64,000 nt of DNA, from positions 186,001-250,000 of the forward strand of contig JAULBX010025275.1 in assembly GCA_032358255.1 (NCBI GenBank), written 5' to 3'. The notes beneath the pieces are model-generated. The model saw only the letters and a list, made by a program, of their open reading frames with translations, was not told the DNA's origin and ran no database searches. Positions 47,101 to 57,300 of the stretch are shown piece by piece (within the stretch, counting starts at the first letter, position 1; every line of letters begins with the position of its first letter). The position numbers and the translations under genes are program-made. The stretch is from Heterotrichella gracilis. Lineage: Eukaryota; Sar; Xanthophyceae; Tribonematales; Xanthonemataceae.

Positions 47101-48921
47101 CCCCAGATCCCCAACCCTACCTGTTGAACCACTGCCCCTCGCCCCCAGCCAGCGCCTTCCTCAAATCCCCACTCTCCATAAGCTCGGTCACCATCATCAC
47201 ACTGCCATCGTCCGCCACCGCCGCACCCAGAAACTGCACGATGTAGGGGCTCTGCAGGGTCCTCAGGAATGCAATCTCCCTGACCGCGCTCAGGTCGATG
47301 CCGGAGGCGCTGGCTGAGTTTATGACTTTCACAGCGCAGGGGGTTTCGCCGTAGAGGCGGGCGTAGTACACCTGGAGAAAATGGGGTGGTGAGGGGCGGT
47401 GGTGCACACAGCCACTTGCCTCCCAAATCCCCCCTTCCCTCCTGCGTTCACTGTGCCGTACTCTCCAACACACACTCGCTCCCACATCAGCATATAACGA
47501 CCTCAATGTCGCATGCGACAAGCATAAAACACATTGGCCCCCACCCCCACCCACCCACCCAGGAAAGTACCCTAAACCCTTTTAACCCTAAACAGGGTTC
47601 CCCTCCCCTCCTGCGCTCACCGTGCCGTACGCCCCCTCCCCCAGCACAAACTCGCTCCCATCAGGGTGCTTGATGAACTCAATGTCGCATGGGTCAAGCA
47701 CCGCCTGCTGGGACCAATCAAGGGCAGCACTGGCCTTGCGCAGCTCCTGCAGGTCGGGAAGGGAAACCCTAGTGAGACCATAGTAGAACCCTAGTGGAAA
47801 CACAGCGATACCCTAATACAACCCTGGTAACACCCTAGTCGACCCTATCAAGGGCAGCGCAGGCCTTGCACAGCTCGTGCAGGCCAGGAAATGAACGTAG
47901 CGAGAAACCCCCTAAAGCTAGCCTGCATGCCCGACCACCCTAGAATCTCCACCTGTAACGTTGACAGCTTCTTTTTGGAACCCCTCCCCCACCCACCCGC
48001 CCATGTTGCTCCCAATGCCCACCTCACCCAGGTTCTGGCACATGGTGATCCCTCTTCCCCTGCGCACGCTGTCCCCATGGTACCCTAAACCCTAAATCCC
48101 AAACCCTACACCCACCTCACTCAGGCGCTGCGACATGGCGTTGCCCCTCCCCCTGCGCGTGCTGGGCCCCATGATACCCCCCCCTGCATGCTCCACACCA
48201 GCCATCCCCACGGATTCAGGCCCAGATACATGGGAGCCGTGGGAGACGCCCCCCGAGCTGCCCACTGAGCCCCCGCCATCCCCATCCCGGTCCGCAAGGT
48301 ACCCCCGCCGCGAGCCGCCACTTGTCACGCTGGGGCCGCTCGGGTGGTTCTGGCTGTGGGAGCGGTGCGAGTGGTCGAGGATGGGTGGGAAGAGGTCATC
48401 TGGGTCTCCGTCTAGGGTATTCGCCGCACGCCGACCTGCATGGTGAAGGGTTGTTTGCGTCAGCGGGTACGCTATTGGATGAAAGCGGGTTGGCGCAAGG
48501 TATGGCCACCCTGTCCTTGGGTTCTGCAACACTCTGTTCAGCGTCTCAAGAAATCCATTTCCTTGCTTGACCACCACTGCAAATCCCAGCTTGTGCCCTT
48601 ATCAGAGCGCCAACGCGCACCCAAATTTGGTGCATTTCCTCACAGAATCCGGCGCATCACCATGTCCATTATGCACATTAGTAAGTTCAAATTCGTTGGA
48701 GGTAACCATTCACTTGTTGGTGTTTAAAATCCAGAATTCAGAATCCAGAATTTTGAAAGGTAGTAATGTGCCTCACCTTGCAATCCCCTCCTCCGCCCCT
48801 GTGGCCTGCTTCTTGACCACACCACACATGCAGCGGCTGTGGATGCCACCACCACCCCCGCCGCAATCACGCCTCCGATGAAAAACGAGGAGTGGGAGTG
48901 TTGCTGGGCTGGGGAAGTCAT
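35079..48921 (-). CDS. Membrane-anchored TKL kinase fused to six tandem truncated-hemoglobin domains
   Basis: Twenty-three minus-strand exons: 48921-48777, 48435-48116, 47746-47621, 47371-47121, 46622-46463, 46070-45916, 45705-45588, 45362-45039, 44889-44698, 44316-44197, 44059-43943, 43472-43347, 42702-42532, 42326-42090, 41536-41391, 40931-40697, 40197-40049, 39762-39537, 38860-38712, 38344-38119, 37814-37666, 37111-35814, 35356-35079. The sum is 5418 nt, 1805 residues. A short N terminus and TM (about 14-37, FFIGGVIAAGVVVAS) are followed by Arg-rich residues, so the rest faces the cytosol. The kinase (about 175-425) has GEGAYGTVY, CAVKV, HFDLKTANVLL, ADVGLAQ and YMAPEI. Six globin units span about 534-1281. 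A 520-residue Pro/Ser/Gly-rich tail ends in EFAKENEVRL. Predicted role is haem-based gas or redox sensing coupled to phosphorylation (inference). The 5' start and the exon 8 donor are the softest points. Confidence 0.88.
35676..35840 (-). repeat. Duplicate of the exon 22 donor region
   Basis: The true exon end encodes SKEAGHETPGGG. About 100 bp further on, an in-frame copy encodes SQEAGSEAPAW. The two are separated by CCCTAAACCCTAAAC. Confidence 0.8.
37282..37735 (-). repeat. Five-copy array of the unit 6 donor exon edge
   Basis: Copies begin near 37282, 37366, 37464, 37563 and 37662 (real). The last three are 99 bp apart. Each holds the donor, ALR/EKAL-coding sequence and CACGTTGAGCCCC, and most are followed by CCTTAGGGTTTAGGG. 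Confidence 0.93.
37666..38344 (-). other. Globin unit 6
   Basis: Exons 38344-38119 (VLANLATMEHIFPE, RLGGMPAVGRIIDTLYDYIW) and 37814-37666 (GYLFEGPGLYNGAKD, QLHCPII, THYQAF). It carries the canonical LGG...AV start of truncated hemoglobins and is the clearest unit. Confidence 0.9.
38376..38460 (-). repeat. Near-intact copy of the unit 6 exon start
   Basis: Repeats the first 70 or so bases of the exon at 38344, acceptor included, and still reads in frame (LANLATMEHIF). It could act as an alternative acceptor. Confidence 0.88.
38700..39225 (-). repeat. Five versions of the unit 5 second-exon acceptor
   Basis: AGCCAACCAGCTCGCTCTGC occurs at the true edge (about 38846-38862) and near 38945 and 39022. 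More eroded copies lie near 39120 and 39215, with TTTAGGG-type tracts between. Confidence 0.88.
38712..39762 (-). other. Globin unit 5
   Basis: Exons 39762-39537 (VIDNMSTLEELFP, VVNAMYDRIWEDPTIAHFF) and 38860-38712 (GYLFEGPQNYLGAKD, KLHQPII, GLNRRHYRAF). Proximal His candidate present. Confidence 0.88.
39340..39460 (-). repeat. Half-exon duplicate of globin unit 5
   Basis: On the minus strand it encodes ASHVTDAMDHRIWDDAIIAH, then FF, TTTNRRQFLAMR and a GT donor. It parallels the true exon 39762-39537, and the frame is open over the whole copy. Confidence 0.9.
39795..39900 (-). repeat. Upstream copy of the unit 5 first-exon start
   Basis: About 85 bp matches the first part of the exon at 39762 (acceptor, DYDTSDDVIATVI and NNMSTLEELFP on the minus strand). 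It lies just upstream of the true acceptor. Confidence 0.9.
40049..40931 (-). other. Globin unit 4
   Basis: Exons 40931-40697 (VLTNIQALEAIFPE, IIDSLYDHIWADPLLGNFF) and 40197-40049 (GYLFEGPQSYSGAKD, QIHARII, GLNRSHYKAF). Tyr/Phe at the B10 and CD1 positions and a proximal His candidate are all present. Confidence 0.88.
40980..41150 (-). repeat. Copy of the unit 4 first-exon start
   Basis: Near-identical ATGTTGGTGAGCACGGTGTC block and acceptor. The copy is interrupted by CCTTAAACCCTAAACC at about 41063, showing a heptamer insertion inside a duplicate. Confidence 0.9.
41391..42326 (-). other. Globin unit 3
   Basis: Exons 42326-42090 (LANLQACAYTFPEP, VIDTMYRAIHNDPRLAPYF) and 41536-41391 (AFLLEGPQFWKG, EAIHAPLV, GLNRSHYRLV). 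Candidate proximal His in AIHAPLV. Confidence 0.85.
41895..41995 (-). repeat. Copy of the unit 3 first-exon end
   Basis: About 95 bp repeats the exon end at 42090-42190, including the donor, with deletions that break the frame. Confidence 0.88.
42428..42525 (-). repeat. CCACCG/CCACCA microsatellite in a globin kinase intron
   Basis: Imperfect CCACCN repeats about 95 bp long. Sense-strand reading is (GGTGGN)n directly after the donor of exon 13. Confidence 0.9.
42890..42975 (-). repeat. Copy of the unit 2 last-exon start
   Basis: Repeats MSWLFEGPGQG-coding sequence and the acceptor of the exon at 42702, about 250 bp upstream of it in the sense direction. Confidence 0.88.
43240..43700 (-). 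repeat. Copies flanking both ends of the unit 2 middle exon
   Basis: The acceptor side of the exon 43472-43347 recurs at about 43550-43592 and, eroded, at about 43658-43690. The donor side recurs at about 43262-43305. Confidence 0.85.
44197..44889 (-). other. Globin unit 1 (degenerate, no proximal His)
   Basis: Exons 44889-44698 and 44316-44197. Globin-like pattern VVGDPELTRLFDDID, then AAYLFEGPHAF, then GLTRRHFDVCAGHV. The position expected for the proximal His (H in the AHxxL motif of truncated hemoglobins) reads Val in DRVTETI. Probably a non-haem, structural copy. Confidence 0.7.
44470..44760 (-). repeat. Copies of the unit 1 first-exon end
   Basis: The true edge at 44698 (CACCTGGAAGGCATGCGGCC on the plus strand) recurs at 44573-44630. 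A relic lies at about 44478-44505. Confidence 0.85.
45588..47746 (-). other. Kinase domain of the globin kinase
   Basis: Exons 3-7. The P-loop, VAIK-type lysine (CAVKV), HxDLKxxN loop and APE are all intact. HRD arginine is Phe (HFD) and DFG is DVG. The Asp residues required for catalysis and Mg binding are kept, so activity is plausible. Closest in this window is kinase 2 (HLD, DVG). Confidence 0.88.
47440..47900 (-). repeat. Copies flanking both ends of the P-loop exon
   Basis: A donor-side copy lies at about 47448-47522 and an acceptor-side copy at about 47847-47892, around the true exon 47746-47621. The P-loop frame is lost in the copies. Confidence 0.85.
48020..48180 (-). repeat. Copy of the exon 2 donor region
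   Basis: About 60 bp at 48020-48080 repeats the exon end at 48116-48178 (CTGCGACATGG... against CTGGCACATGG...). CCCTAAACCCTAAATCCC lies between. Confidence 0.85.
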
Positions 48922-51372
48922 GACTGCCGCCCCACCCTGCTCAACGGTTGGCTCCCCGCTGCTGAAACCCTACTCAAGGGTTGGTGGCCCCCCGCTGAAA
49001 ACCTGCTCTAGGGTTGGCTCCCGCCGTCGAGTCCAACGGGCTGCCTCCCCTGCCTATCCTTGGCTTCCAATACAGGCTCCAGGCTTTGAGTCCAGATACT
49101 GGCCAGGGATGCCTGCTGCTGCTTGCCGCCCTGGTTGTCAAAATGGACCCCGGATGTTGGATGATGAAACCCTAAACTCTAGGGTGGTTGGCTGTCGTGG
49201 TTGCTGAGCCTGCGAGTATGCTGTGTCCCGTGTTTGGTTCAGTAAGCTTATCCACTAGTGCCAGTGTCGCGCTTTGGATGCTGGTGCTGGGCTGCTCCAA
49301 AAGGGGTTACCTGGAAGCAGGAACAAAGGAGGTCACGCCATGGCTTGACCCATGCATATGTACACAGCTGCAGGTGTGGGCCCACAAGGGTCTTGGGCGG
49401 TGCCACTGGAACAAGTAGGGTCTCACCACACACACACCACACCCCAGGCACACAATGAGCCATGGCAGGGAGTGTAGTTGCCCAGTGCTAGGCACAATTG
49501 GGCAGAAAGGCGCAGGGCAGGCAGCAGGTGTCTGGACAGTGCAAGGCAAGGGCGCAAGAGTGGGTATGTGGGTGGGGAGCCATTGACCACTAATTCCCAG
49601 TGTAGACAAGCGCAGTGGAACGTGGGTGCTCCCACAACCAACCTCTGAATCGGAAAAGATACCTTATCTGGTGTACGCAACGTCAAAGCCCGGCGGCTCG
49701 CGGGCTAGCTAATAACCTCCCCCATGTGCATGGACTGCACCCGCACCCCTATCCCGTGACTTGCACAGCACCACAGTCCTCTCAAACACCCACCAGGCCC
49801 TCTAGGTTTAACTCCAGTACAAAAGACTATGGTCTTGTGAGGAAAAAGCGTGCTTCGAAAGGAGTTTCGCTGTTGTTCGCATCCTTGTCAGACCCAAAAT
49901 TAACACACTACATCTGTACACCTACAGATGTGCACCGGGTCGCCTACGGTAGCCTGCGGCACTGAAGGGCAATGTTCGCTGCGTGGGTCCTAGACGATTC
50001 AACGTCAGAGCTGCCTCGGGAACTTGTGCACCTACAGTTTGCTATTGCAGGGCGTAGCCTTGTGTGGCCCAGGTTGTGCGTGCCACGGCACTTGTCGAGC
50101 TGCAGACCTCGCCTTGTTTCAAACAGGGAGCGGGTGAGGTGGGTACCTTACGTCACAGGCAGGTCTAACGGGGGGACACTCGATTGCCGCTGCACCGCGA
50201 ACTGCCTTCCGCCACCCACCAGCCATCGATAGCGCAAGCCCGTTGCGCGCCATGCCTATTGTGCAGCCCGTGCCAGGTCTGCTAGAATGTTCTTCCAACT
50301 TCACGTTGTGACGTGCACTCCCAGTTGAGCTTTTTGGGGAAAGGACAACCTTCCTTCGAGACTAAACCCTGCTCAGAGAACAGCTCTGCTCTAACTACAA
50401 CTTTGCTATGGAGACGAGCTTTTTCGAAAACAACTGCTGAGAAAAAGGCCAAAAAGTATCTCCCCGTTGCGCATGTGACAGCCCAAAAGTTCCAATTGGG
50501 CCATATGATGACGTAAATTGCAGACGTGGCTGTTGTATTGCACGCCAATTGGCCACTTGATCACATGGCAAGCACATGGCTTTATAATCTATTTAATTTC
50601 ACGGAAGAAAGGTACGAAATATATTTTAATTAATCGTGAGATCATCTTATGACGCCACCTGTACAGCTACTCATTGGTTTACTGTACTTGTCACTTTATG
50701 ACAAGGCTTGAGCGGGACGTCCAGGCTGGTTGACTACTCTATATGACGTGATTTGTGGAAATTGTGACGTCATTGGATCATGATCACGATCATCGGATGG
50801 CGGTATTTAGGCGCATTTTTTGCGAATAGAGAACCCTGTTCGCAATTTAATTTGGCCTCTATCTGCATTACCCCAAACGCTAATGTTCCCAAATGTAAGG
50901 TGGTGTAATGTTGGATTAACCCAAACTGCAGGATGCAGTCTGCATCCCATGCCCCTCGTAAACCTGTGGCCCCGCCGCATGTGGGTACCGGCTAAATATG
51001 CCCGTGATCCTATGGTCCGAATAAAATGCGCATTTCGACCGTCACGAAGCTGCCCTTCGGCGCCATCAGGGTTACGTGGCACTCCGCGCAAAAACACCAG
51101 CCACAAAGGTTTTGACCTGTGCGGAAGTGTGATGCAACCTCTTCAAGCAGACCCCCGTCTCGCAAGGAGTGAACGCATGCAACTGCTAAGGCAACAAAAT
51201 CCGTACCACCGTTGGCCGTAGTCTACAACCTTACAACGTCATTGCCCTGCTACACACCTGCCTGGTACCAGCGACCCTGCAGGTGCATACAGGAGTGGGC
51301 GCCATGTGGGCAACTGCCTCTTGGGAAAGTGCGCACACACGGGTTGCAGGCGTGACCGCTTGAAGGCAGCAC
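48922..51372. other. Divergent spacer between the globin kinase and RB genes
   Basis: Presumed promoter region for both genes. At about 48937-49030 a GGTTGGCTCCCCGCTG block occurs three times with CCCTACTCAAGGG-type sequence between. Elsewhere in the window that pattern marks an exon edge, so a 5' exon of the kinase may lie upstream. The AT-rich stretch at 50500-50830 contains GATCATGATCACGATC-type palindromic clusters. No gene is supported. Confidence 0.45.
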
Positions 51373-54300
51373 ATGCATATGGCGCAGCAGGGCCCAGCCA
51401 TGGGGTGCGACGACGATATTCTCACGTTCTATTCCAAGGAGCTCCAGCTCCCTCCCTCAGTGCAGGCTGCAGCCTCGCTGTTGGCAGGGTCATACCACTC
51501 ATTCCCTACCGAGTCTGGGGCCTCCTCCAGCCAAGTAGGCGACTGGAAGGTACGCACCGGTTGCCCAGTTCACCCAACCAGCGTTTCCCAGCAGTGCTTT
51601 GGCAGGCCGTGGTATAATTGGCGGGGTCCACCTTTGCAGAATGAGCCATCCAAGCGCACGTGGTGTGCTTGCCTCATCTTCCTTGGATGGGCTATGGTGG
51701 AGAAGGAGGAAGCGCCCGAGCACCAACGAGAGTTGAGCACAACGGGGAGCTTGCTGCCTGACCTGCTGGGTCGCCTTAAAGTCAGGTAGGTGGCAGGTAC
51801 AGGAGGTACTGGGAATCTTACGAGGCCATGATGCATGGCGTAGTCAACCAGACCACCCATGCGCAGTTCTGGCGGGCACCAGGCCCCCCACACCCACGCT
51901 GCTGCATCCCACCTCCCTCGACAACATCCTTCTCGGGGCTGTGCTTGGGCTCCGTCTTGGTGCCCTATTGACTGGTTGCGTATACATGTGACTGCAGTCT
52001 GACCGACTTCATGCGGGAGCTGCCGGTGGCCATCAGCAGGTCCGAGCCCTGCCTGGCAGCCAAGTACGGCAAACACACACGCGTGGACCACTTCCTGCGC
52101 CTGAGGGACCTCAAGACCCAGTTCATGTACACGTCGCTGCTGAGGGCAAAGTGCCAGGTACGTGTGGGTGCGTTCTGGCGGGATGTCATAGTTGGCAGCC
52201 TGGAATGCACCGCACGGGGGGCACCGGGCAATCCGCACCAGGGTGCACCTTGCCAGATGCGTTACTGCACATCACAAGCCGGGGTTCCTGCACGCGCGGC
52301 GATGTGGGATTTGCCGCCGAGGTGCCGCGGGACTTCGCAGTAAGGCAGTACAGCCAGCCTCGGGCACCCCCGCCCTCAAACAATGGGCAGGCATCTTCAC
52401 GCTTTACGCGCCCTTCGTGACACACCTCGGTTTGCACTTGATGTCATTCGCACCCTCGTGGCGCCTCGCGGTACCTCGCGGCACCCTCGCGGCACCCCGG
52501 GTAATACAGAATGCGGGGGCTGGGGGCGTACACCCACACCACTTCCTCACCTGCTTGCGCGACAAGGATCTGGTGGGGCAGTGCGCATACTCCATCGATC
52601 AACTAGCCACCATAAGTTCAACCGTGGTGGTTGCATGATGCACTGGGGGACATCCACCTCTCTACGCACCATCAGCAAGCGCGCACATACACAACTACCC
52701 ACTCCAGACCCAGAAACCAGGTCATACCAGCTGTCAAACCCTGCTGTAAAACCCTAAACCCTGCTGCCCAACCCCGGTGGTGCAGGACGCGCTGGGGGCG
52801 TACACCTCCACCTCCACCACCTCAGCCAGCAGCACCAGCCCCAGCGCCAACCTGGCCTTCACCTGGAACCTCTACCTGCTGGCCAAGCACCGCCTGCTGG
52901 GCGACAACCCCGACCTGGTCACCTGCTTCAACCTCCTGGTGGCAGCCACGGGCTTCACCATCTGCCAGCTGGCGCCGCGCCACTGGGCGCGCGACCCCGC
53001 AGAGTTCCACGCCAGCGAGCGGCGCGGCGCCAAGGCGCACATCGTCCTCTCACTGACCAACGCCTTTGGTGCGGAGCTGAGCCAGGTCGAGGCGCTGGCC
53101 GCGCTCCTCACACCCCTCGTGGAGTCCACCCTGTCGTGCGCATCGGCGTCCACCAGCGCAGAACACCCAGGCGCAGCCACCGGCGCCCTGCGGTACTACC
53201 CACCGCTTATGACCCCCGCCGGGGAGGCCTCGCAGCAGGCGACCGAGGAGCTGAGCGCAGCCCTTGCCAGCAGCAGCAGCATCGGTCCCTTTGAGCTGGA
53301 CGAGCGCCTGTTTCTGGACGGGCGGGTGCCAGTGGTGCAGGACGTGGTGCAGGCAGCCTCCTCGCTGCAGCTCAGCAGGTAGATACCCTAAAAACCCTGT
53401 AAAAACCCTTATCAGATTGCTGGCTCCACCCGTGTATGCATCTGCACAGTCTGGCGGCAGCAAGTCTTGATACGCTAAATTGCTGCCGACGTGCTTTGGG
53501 TGTCTACGGTGAAAGGGTTTGGGTTATTGCTGCCCTTGGAGCGGTATCTGCCTACACCGCCATGCGCCATTGTGCATTGACCTAGCAACCACCAGGTTCT
53601 CTATCAGGTGCCTTTATCGCCCTTTTGCTCCTCCTCTGCTCTTATTTAACCCTCCCTCCTGCTGCCCTGTAGCACCACGCAGGCCAGCTCGGAACCCCAG
53701 CAAGGGTTTGTCAACCTGTCCACTCCAGCGCTCACCGCCGCGCTGGACTCGCGGAAATGGCTGGAGGACGCGCTGCACGGCGCCAACGAACAGGTAAGCA
53801 CGTGTGTCGATGGCGCTATGTGTTGACGCATGCATGGCTGGGCTGCGTGTGGGGCGCTACCTGTCTACAGGCTATGCGATTTCCCAAATTTCAGGCGTTG
53901 CAATTTTGGAATCCCAGGGTAAATGCACCGCTGGTGTAAACACTCCTATCCAATCCAACCTAATCGCGCACTCCGACCCACATCACAGCGCTTACCGACC
54001 TAAACCCTCCCAAAACCCTTGCCGCAGCCCGGGCCAGAGCTGCGCGCCCTGTTGGATAGCTGTGAAGTGGGCACAGCCGACGGGGTTGTGGAGCGCATCC
54101 AGGAGTGTGCCAGCGCGGTGTTTGGGGGAGATGCGCCAGAGGCAATGGCCACTGATGATGATGTGGCGGCGGCGCAGCAAGGGGTGGTGAAGTATGATCA
54201 GGAGGCCACGCGGCGGCGGCGGGTGCAGGTGGGTGCAAGCAACGCATCACAGGGTGTGTGCAATCCCTGTACCTGTGCCCCGCATCACACTGTACATATG

Positions 54301-57300
54301 GCCCCTATCAGTCATGCATACATGTGCGCATTGGGGCCCCCATTGCCTATGCACAGGAACGTCCCCACGCGCAAAACCCCTCGCCCACGCCGCGTGTGTG
54401 TATCAACCCCTGTAGGCGGTCCAGCTGTATTACCATGCGCTGGAGCTGGTGCTGGATGATGAGTTGGCAAAGCGCGGCCTAGACGCCATGCGGGCGGTGG
54501 CGGCGTCCCCCGCCTTCCACAAGTGCCTGGCAGCATGCGCGTTGGAGACGGTGGCGGCGGTGTATCGACTGGTGAGTGGGTGGCGCGGGCGCACGCATGC
54601 GGATGTCGACAGGGAATGTGCTTTGTGTGTTGTATGGGGTGGGGTGCGTGTGCAGGCATCATCTGCACTTTTCTCAGAGGCATGTGGGGCACTTGTACTC
54701 AATCTGGAGGCACTTTTGTATGTGGAAGTGTGTAAAGTACTTTTTTTCCATCCTGCATGCATCTGGGTATTAACCGAACGCACCTTTGTGCGGGTGGCCC
54801 ATGCCCTACCATATCACCCACCACATCCCCTCCCGTGCAGGCGAACCTCTCCTTCCCGGCTGTACTCGAACGCCTGGCCCTGGAGCCCTTTGACTACGTC
54901 AAGATCGTGGACATTTTTGTACGCCACATGGCCAAGGCGGGGATCCCCGCGCAGCTCAAGCGCCACCTTTTCAACTCCCAGGAAAAGGTGTTTGAATCCC
55001 TGGCGTGGGCCCGGGGATCCTCGCTGTATGTCGCTCTCACGTCGGCAGCGGGCGACGCACCCACCTCCCCGCCTGCGCCCTCGGCGCCGAGTGCGTGTGA
55101 CAAAATCAGTCCTTTCAGCGCCCTGTCGGGGAAGCGGGACAGGGAAGGGCAGAGCAAAGGTGCGTGGGGGGCGTAACATGAGTGTTGGCCGTGAGGAGGC
55201 GTGCATGGGACACAGCTGTAGTGCTGCATGCTGTGTTACCTGCATGGAATGTACCAGCAAGATTACCTGCATCCGCGGGGGAAAATGTAATAATATAATA
55301 ATCTCCCCTGCTGGCAACGGTCCATATACTAACCATTTGCTTATTTCCTGCTGCGCCTCTCGCCAGCATTTGCTCCTGCCTAGTCCATGGCCTCCCCTAG
55401 CGCACCCCTCCTGTTCCCATCCCCCTTGGTACTGATCATAACACCCACCCCGCTGTTCCCCTCCTAGTTTTTAACACACACTCCCCCTGTTTCCCTCCTA
55501 GTTGCAGCCGAGTTCTGCATCCTCCCTGAGGCCTTCGGCACCCCAACCCCGGTGGGCGGCGACCCCGCGCAGCCCACCCGCTCAATACTGTCAGACTTTC
55601 TGCGCAAGCAGCTGAAGCTGGCCGCGCTGCGCATCCAGCCCATCGTGCAGCACCTGTCTGTTGGGCCGGAGACCAACCAGGACGTGATGAACCAGGTGGG
55701 TGTGGGCAGGGTTTAGGGACAAATACTAAGGTGAAGGGGTCACCGTCTCAACCTAGACCATTGCGATCTGCAGCACATGTCTGTGCCATCAACCAGGGCG
55801 TGGTGGACCAGGTGGGGGTGCTCAGGGTTTGTGGCTAGGGTGGGGGGATGAAGCAGTTGTGGTTTCTAACACCTGTCTGTGGCGGAGGGCACGTTTGGTG
55901 ACACTGCTTGCCCTTCTATCAGAACCTACCAAGTATTCTCAACCCTGACCGATACCCCCTGTGCTCGCAGGCGTACACCCTTGTGCACTACGTGGCCTTC
56001 TACCAGACCCACCTGCTGTACAACCGCCACCTGGACCAAATAATCCTGGCAGCAATCTTCGGGGTGTGCAAGTTGCACGACCTGAGGAACGTCACCTTCC
56101 GAGCGCTCATCTCCCTGTACCGCACCCAGCCCCAGGCAACCTCGGAGGTGTTCCGCGCTGCCATCCTGCACCAGACGCGCAACACGCTGGAGGTGCGCAC
56201 TCTGAACCGCGCTACATCGCTGGGTTAAGGGTTTGGGGTGTCACCTGGTAAAGCTGATACGCCTGTCACAGTGTATATGTCAGTCCATCGCAGGACTTTT
56301 GCCTGGAGCAGGGGGCAGTCTGAGCGGACCTTCAATCCCACCATGGTGGGCCATGATGCCACCAATCTCCACCCAACTAACCCTCCCCCCCGCTTCTGCA
56401 GGTGATCAACAAGGGGGACATCATAGCCTTCTACAACGAGGTGTTCCTCCCCTGCGTCAGGCCCTTCATGCTGTCCAGGCCCCCCTCTGAGTGGACGCTG
56501 GGGCCCTACCAGCCCCCCACCCCTTCCCTTTCCCCGGTGCACAACTTGGGGCCATCCATTGGCCCTGCCATCTTTGCAGGTATGCCAGGCGATGGAAAAC
56601 AAGGGCCTTCTAGGGTTAATCACTGAAATCTAGGGTTGTTCACTGCAAGCTTGGGGTGGCCTGGTATGGTGTCAAGGGCACAGCACAGTAGTGGTTTAAT
56701 TCATGCACATATTGGGGCGCATGGGCGTCTTGGGTCAACATTCACCAAATAGTCATGCTAGCCCGCCGCACATATCACACACCCCATCCACCCCCGCACC
56801 CACCACCACCCCATCCCTCCCACCGCAGCCGTGGGGTCCGCCGAAGTTAAGGCGGACGAGGAGATTTCCTCCCCTGCCGAGAAGCACCATCACTCTGGCG
56901 TGTTCTCCCCCTTCCACCCGCGGCCCCTGTCTGAACCCACCTCGGGCCCCGCGGTGCGCTCCAGCTCGCGGGTACTGGTGGGGCACAAGCTGAGCCTGGG
57001 GATGAGTGGGGGCGCCAGGGGGCCCGTGGCGCAGCAGCGCACGTCTTCTGCAGAGGTACGGCCCTTATTTCTCACCTGTCTCGCTTGTTGTGTCTGGGTA
57101 CCAGCTGGCAGCCAATCGCCAGCGTCCTCCCTTGGCCCTACCAGAGCCCTGAGCTTTGAAGCCAGCATCAGGTCCACCAACTGCCTCCACCTGTCAGTGC
57201 CACCAAGCACCCCCCCAAACCCTGCTCAGTACCCTAACGCAAAACCCTGACTTCCACCCCCCCCCCAGGCCGCCCTCCAGAAGCGCACCCCCAGCCTCCT

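Noticed and set aside
54894-55317. Minus-strand frames of 111-167 codons in the RB gene
   Set aside because: Antisense to the RB pocket A exon; no protein similarity.
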